A stretch of 8,758 bases of DNA from Bryobacterales bacterium (GTDB taxonomy: Bacteria; Acidobacteriota; Terriglobia; Bryobacterales; Bryobacteraceae), in NCBI GenBank assembly GCA_003132865.1, contig PKYZ01000140.1, positions 1 to 8,758 on the forward strand. Direction: 5' to 3'. Positions 7,046 through 8,758 of this stretch are shown here, in pieces. The number at the start of each line of letters is the position of its first letter. Within the stretch, counting starts at the first letter, position 1. The notes under the pieces were generated by a model. It had not been told where the DNA came from, did not search any database, and was given only the letters and a program-made list of their open reading frames with translations. The translations under genes were made by a program, and so were the position numbers.

Positions 7046-7065
7046 TCAAATTGGTGGAGTTTCAT
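6985..7065 (-). CDS. 26-aa leader ORF, or the frameshifted true 5' end of the large hypothetical gene
   Basis: The best Shine-Dalgarno in this region (GAGGAG, 7 nt before the ATG) serves an ATG at 7065, not the frame of the large gene. This frame encodes 26 residues and stops at 6985-6987, overlapping the ATG at 6992 by eight bases. It could be a leader peptide coupled to the large gene. Alternatively, removing one base from the AAA run at 7048-7050 fuses it to the large frame as MKLHQLNRRASTGAVADYQS, which would make the ATG at 7065 the real start of a protein of about 702 aa. The sequence alone does not settle this. Confidence 0.35.
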   Translation of the reverse strand: MKLHQFEPPREHRSCRRLSIRRHRNG

Positions 7066-7120
7066 GGTAAAGCTCCTCAACTGCCGCTGCCCATCGGTGC
7101 AAATCTCACTACAAATCCTT

Positions 7121-7157
7121 AATGGCTATCGGTGAATCTCGATTCCAAATAGCCGTT
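7121..7157. promoter_or_regulatory. 37-bp nested dyad in the divergent promoter region, possible operator
   Basis: Outer arms AATGGCTAT (7121-7129) and ATAGCCGTT (7149-7157) are complementary except for one G-T wobble-type mismatch. Inner arms GAATC (7134-7138) and GATTC (7141-7145) are perfectly complementary. Both share the same centre near 7139. No T-run follows, and the element lies between two divergent genes, so an operator or DNA-binding site fits better than a terminator. The protein that would bind it is unknown. Confidence 0.5.
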
Positions 7158-7224
7158 CATCGACCAGACTGCGCTAGTCACGATTAGGAACGCTGAGCAA
7201 CAGCTAACTACCTATCTTACAGCA

Positions 7225-7254
7225 TTTTGCGGAATCGTGGAAGTCTCGTATAAT
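7225..7254 (+). promoter_or_regulatory. Probable sigma-70-type promoter of the rightward genes
   Basis: A perfect TATAAT (7249-7254) lies 15 bp upstream of the first possible start of the rightward HTH gene. The -35 is weak: TTGCGG (7227-7232) at 16 bp spacing, or TTTTGC (7225-7230) at 18 bp. Transcription would begin near 7261, leaving a very short leader if the GTG at 7269 is used, or about 50 nt if the ATG at 7314 is used. Confidence 0.5.
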
Positions 7255-7268
7255 CGGGGCTTGAGTAG

Positions 7269-8225
7269 GTGATTTTGCCAACTAAATCCACTCTCGACCC
7301 GCGGTTGTACCCAATGGCCAAGCACATTGAGCACGGGCCGATCAATGATGTACGGCGATTGGCTCCGACACTACAAGTCGGGCAGGCATTCAATCCTTTC
7401 GGCCTATTCACTGGCATCTTCATCCCGGACGCCCTTGTCCGCTCGATAACCATCTCCGCCGGCGCCAAGCTCACGTACGGGCGGTTGGCCCGATACGCCG
7501 GCCAGGACGGGAACTGCTATCCAGCGGTGCCCACCTTGGCGGCCGAAATCGGCATGTCCACCCGGCAGACACAGAACTACCTCGCTGAACTGGAACGACA
7601 CAAACTGATCCGGCGGGTATGCCGCTTTGCCGGGCGCGCCCAAACCAGCAACGCTTTCCAGTTCCTGTGGCACGTTCTGCTGGAGGAGGGGGTGAAGAAA
7701 GCTGCACCGGAGGGGGTGCAAGATTCTGCACCGGAGGGGGTGCAAGATCTTGCACCCAAAGAGAGTCAGATTGAAGAGAGTCATCGGGAAGAGACAGACG
7801 ACTTAGACTATCCGGCCACGAATCGCAAAAAGCACGATTCGCGTCCGGACCTCGCGTCGCCGCCCGCCCGATGCAAGCAATATCCCCATCTCCGCGACAT
7901 GCTCGCCCAGTACATGATGTCTGGGCCAGACGATGAGAAGCGTTACCCCAACCACCGGCAAGTCGTGGACATCATGGATGCCGCCGCAGGCGCTACGGAA
8001 GACGCGGTGTTGAAGTGCCTGTCGTACTTGTACAACGAGCGCAAATTGCGGCCAGGAACGCGGAATGGTCCGCGGCACTTTTCGTGGTTCGTAACGGTCG
8101 TGGGCGACTACTTCCGGCAGAGACTTGCCCGAGAGGAGATCGCAGACCCCCATGCGGGATCGGCCGCTCGCGCGAGGAACGAGTTGAAAGCCACCGATTT
8201 CGACAGGATGACAGAAGCGTTCTGA
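7269..8225 (+). CDS. Helix-turn-helix replication-initiator-like protein, 318 aa
   Basis: Probable DNA-binding protein of the HTH_36/initiator type. Residues 50-135 carry the pattern: IPDALVRSITISAGAKLTYGRLARYAG, then CYPAVPTLAAEIGMSTRQTQNYLAELERHKLI, then a basic wing. The 'YPS/A-xxTLA-x-xxGMSxRT' style is typical of plasmid and phage replication initiators. Residues 146-164 are a tandem repeat (APEGVQDS, APEGVQDL) translated from the phased DNA repeats at 7691-7756. A charged linker follows, then a helical C-terminal domain (about 205-310). The start is uncertain. GTG at 7269 keeps the longest frame but sits directly against GAGTAGG. TTG at 7275 has better spacing. ATG at 7314 (303 aa) has no clear binding site. 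The gene is divergent from the large hypothetical gene and first on its strand. A transcription regulator is the alternative reading. Confidence 0.78.
   Translation: MILPTKSTLDPRLYPMAKHIEHGPINDVRRLAPTLQVGQAFNPFGLFTGIFIPDALVRSITISAGAKLTYGRLARYAGQDGNCYPAVPTLAAEIGMSTRQTQNYLAELERHKLIRRVCRFAGRAQTSNAFQFLWHVLLEEGVKKAAPEGVQDSAPEGVQDLAPKESQIEESHREETDDLDYPATNRKKHDSRPDLASPPARCKQYPHLRDMLAQYMMSGPDDEKRYPNHRQVVDIMDAAAGATEDAVLKCLSYLYNERKLRPGTRNGPRHFSWFVTVVGDYFRQRLAREEIADPHAGSAARARNELKATDFDRMTEAF
7691..7756. repeat. Six alternating half-sites at exact 12-bp steps inside the initiator-like gene
   Basis: Half-sites alternate in orientation every 12 bp: GGTGAA at 7691 (one mismatch), TGCACC at 7703, GGTGCA at 7715, TGCACC at 7727, GGTGCA at 7739 and TGCACC at 7751. 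Viewed differently, this is a 24-bp direct repeat (7703-7726 and 7727-7750) identical in its first 22 positions, in which each unit contains an inverted repeat. A single GGTGCAAATCT at 7096-7106, in the divergent control region, matches the same motif. Iterons inside the initiator gene are known from lambda O. An origin or autoregulatory site is inferred here. Confidence 0.75.
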
Positions 8226-8243
8226 TCGGTGGCCTTGAAGTGA

Positions 8244-8597
8244 ATGGGTAGAAGTGAATCCGAGAATGCCATGAGTAACGTGCCCCCGAAATCAATGCGC
8301 GATCTGCGTCCCTCCGAACGTCAGTTTGTCGATGCCATGCGCCACCTCGGCCATGGCCGGTTTGAATCTGTGCGAATCCAGCGTGGAGAACTGGTTCTGG
8401 AGCCGCCGCCTACCGCCGTCCGAAGCGTCAAATTCGGCAAGCCGACTCCTAACAGGCCACAGCATCCATCCAACGCCTTCGACCTGAAGCAGGAGGTGGC
8501 GCAGCTATTTGAGGCCGTTCGGGGCGTCGATGACGGCGAGATTCGGGTACTGGAGGTTCGCGGCGGGTTGCCGCTGTGTATGGAAATTGCCGAGTGA
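8244..8597 (+). CDS. Conserved-looking hypothetical protein, 117 aa (108 aa from the second ATG)
   Basis: No function is recognised. The ORF begins 18 bp after the initiator-like gene and reads the same way, so the two are probably co-transcribed. ATG at 8244 is preceded only by a weak GAAG, and ATG at 8271 (residue 10) by a weak GAGA; either could be used. The body reads LRPSERQFVDAMRHLGHGRF, then a beta-like stretch ESVRIQRGELVLEPPPTAVRSVKFG, a Pro-rich linker, and a helix plus strand at the C-terminus (LKQEVAQLFEAVRGV, EIRVLEVRGGLPLCMEI). It is soluble and small, with no Cys cluster or HTH. The composition matches its neighbours. I have an impression of similar short proteins beside HTH initiator genes in acidobacterial genomes, but this is unverified. 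Confidence 0.7.
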   Translation: MGRSESENAMSNVPPKSMRDLRPSERQFVDAMRHLGHGRFESVRIQRGELVLEPPPTAVRSVKFGKPTPNRPQHPSNAFDLKQEVAQLFEAVRGVDDGEIRVLEVRGGLPLCMEIAE

Positions 8598-8621
8598 CGG
8601 TACGGAGCACAGCCGCAACAA

Positions 8622-8690
8622 ATGGCCACCGGCAAAACAGAACACCGCCAAAATGTTTGCATTACTGTGGACAAGAGCAAAGGGAAATGA
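8622..8690 (+). CDS. Possible 22-aa ORF overlapping the next start (ATGA)
   Basis: A 22-codon ORF (MATGKTEHRQNVC...) whose TGA overlaps an ATG at 8687 as ATGA. That junction is its only support. There is no good Shine-Dalgarno upstream, and the peptide has no recognisable motif. It may be a leader of the gene that starts at the window end, or chance. Confidence 0.2.
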   Translation: MATGKTEHRQNVCITVDKSKGK

Positions 8691-8758
8691 TTATTATGAA
8701 CTCAGAGTTCGGTTCGCGCAGGCGAGCGCAAAGCGTACCCTCCGAAAGTTCTCCGGAA
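8687..8758 (+). CDS. Start of an ORF running off the right edge
   Basis: An open frame begins at ATG 8687 or ATG 8696 (nine bases later) and continues to the window end without a stop. AAGGGA lies 10-11 nt before the second ATG, which is acceptable for a ribosome binding site. Only about 24 residues are visible (MIIMNSEFGSRRRAQSVPSE...), polar and basic, so no family can be assigned. It follows the hypothetical gene by about 90 bp on the same strand and may belong to the same rightward transcript. Confidence 0.4.
   Translation, partial: MIIMNSEFGSRRRAQSVPSESSPE

Noticed and set aside
7121..7157. Rho-independent terminator
   Set aside because: The stem is AT-rich with an internal loop, no T-run follows on either strand, and both flanking genes point away from it.
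7471..7755. Antisense ORF with Pro-rich repeats (PPPVQNLAPPPV)
   Set aside because: It is the reverse reading of the inverted-symmetric half-site array in the initiator-like gene.
7691..7756. CRISPR array
   Set aside because: The units are contiguous 24-bp repeats with no variable spacers, lie in frame inside a gene, and have no cas genes nearby.

Overview
This window looks like the tRNA-proximal end of an integrated mobile element in a GC-rich bacterium. The left edge (1-47) is the 3' part of a tRNA-Arg gene with anticodon UCU. A tyrosine integrase gene ends 42 bp beyond it and reads toward it, which is the usual layout for an element inserted at a tRNA 3' end. The style of the integrase, of the HTH replication protein and of the small rightward hypothetical gene reminds me of Acidobacteriota (Solibacter/Bryobacter-like genomes). 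That host is a recollection of family style and could not be checked here.

Leftward module (about 89-4853). Five genes are packed tightly on the minus strand. In order of transcription they are a MerR/AlpA-type HTH gene (4635-4853), a primase-helicase with CHC2 zinc finger, Toprim and DUF927-like ATPase regions (1949-4648), a low-complexity ORF lying over a repeat array (1638-1946), a Cys-rich small ORF (1393-1641) and the integrase (89-1254). The first four join by short overlaps or stop/SD/start fusions, so they are probably one translationally coupled operon. The integrase follows after about 140 bp that may hold one tiny ORF. The integrase has a one-base deletion near 673-674 that separates its N-terminal part from its catalytic domain.

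Central gene and control region (4956-7268). A large protein of unknown function (about 678 aa) is encoded leftward. It has a duplicated N-terminal module and a C-terminal HTH-like segment. Its 5' end is odd: a strong Shine-Dalgarno sequence serves an ATG in a different frame. About 200 bp separates it from the rightward genes and contains a dyad and a good -10 box.

Rightward module (7269-8758). An HTH replication-initiator-like protein carries, inside its own gene, a perfectly phased array of alternating TGCACC/GGTGCA half-sites every 12 bp. A conserved-looking hypothetical gene and the start of a further small-ORF cluster follow.

Reading of the whole: the integrase, the AlpA-like regulator, a primase-helicase and a separate initiator-like HTH protein together suggest a self-replicating integrative element or phage satellite, comparable in logic to P4. 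There are two candidate origin or control arrays: TGGGGACA octamers at 1709-1923 and TGCACC half-sites at 7691-7756. No capsid, conjugation or known defence gene is visible in this window, and the other attachment site lies outside it.
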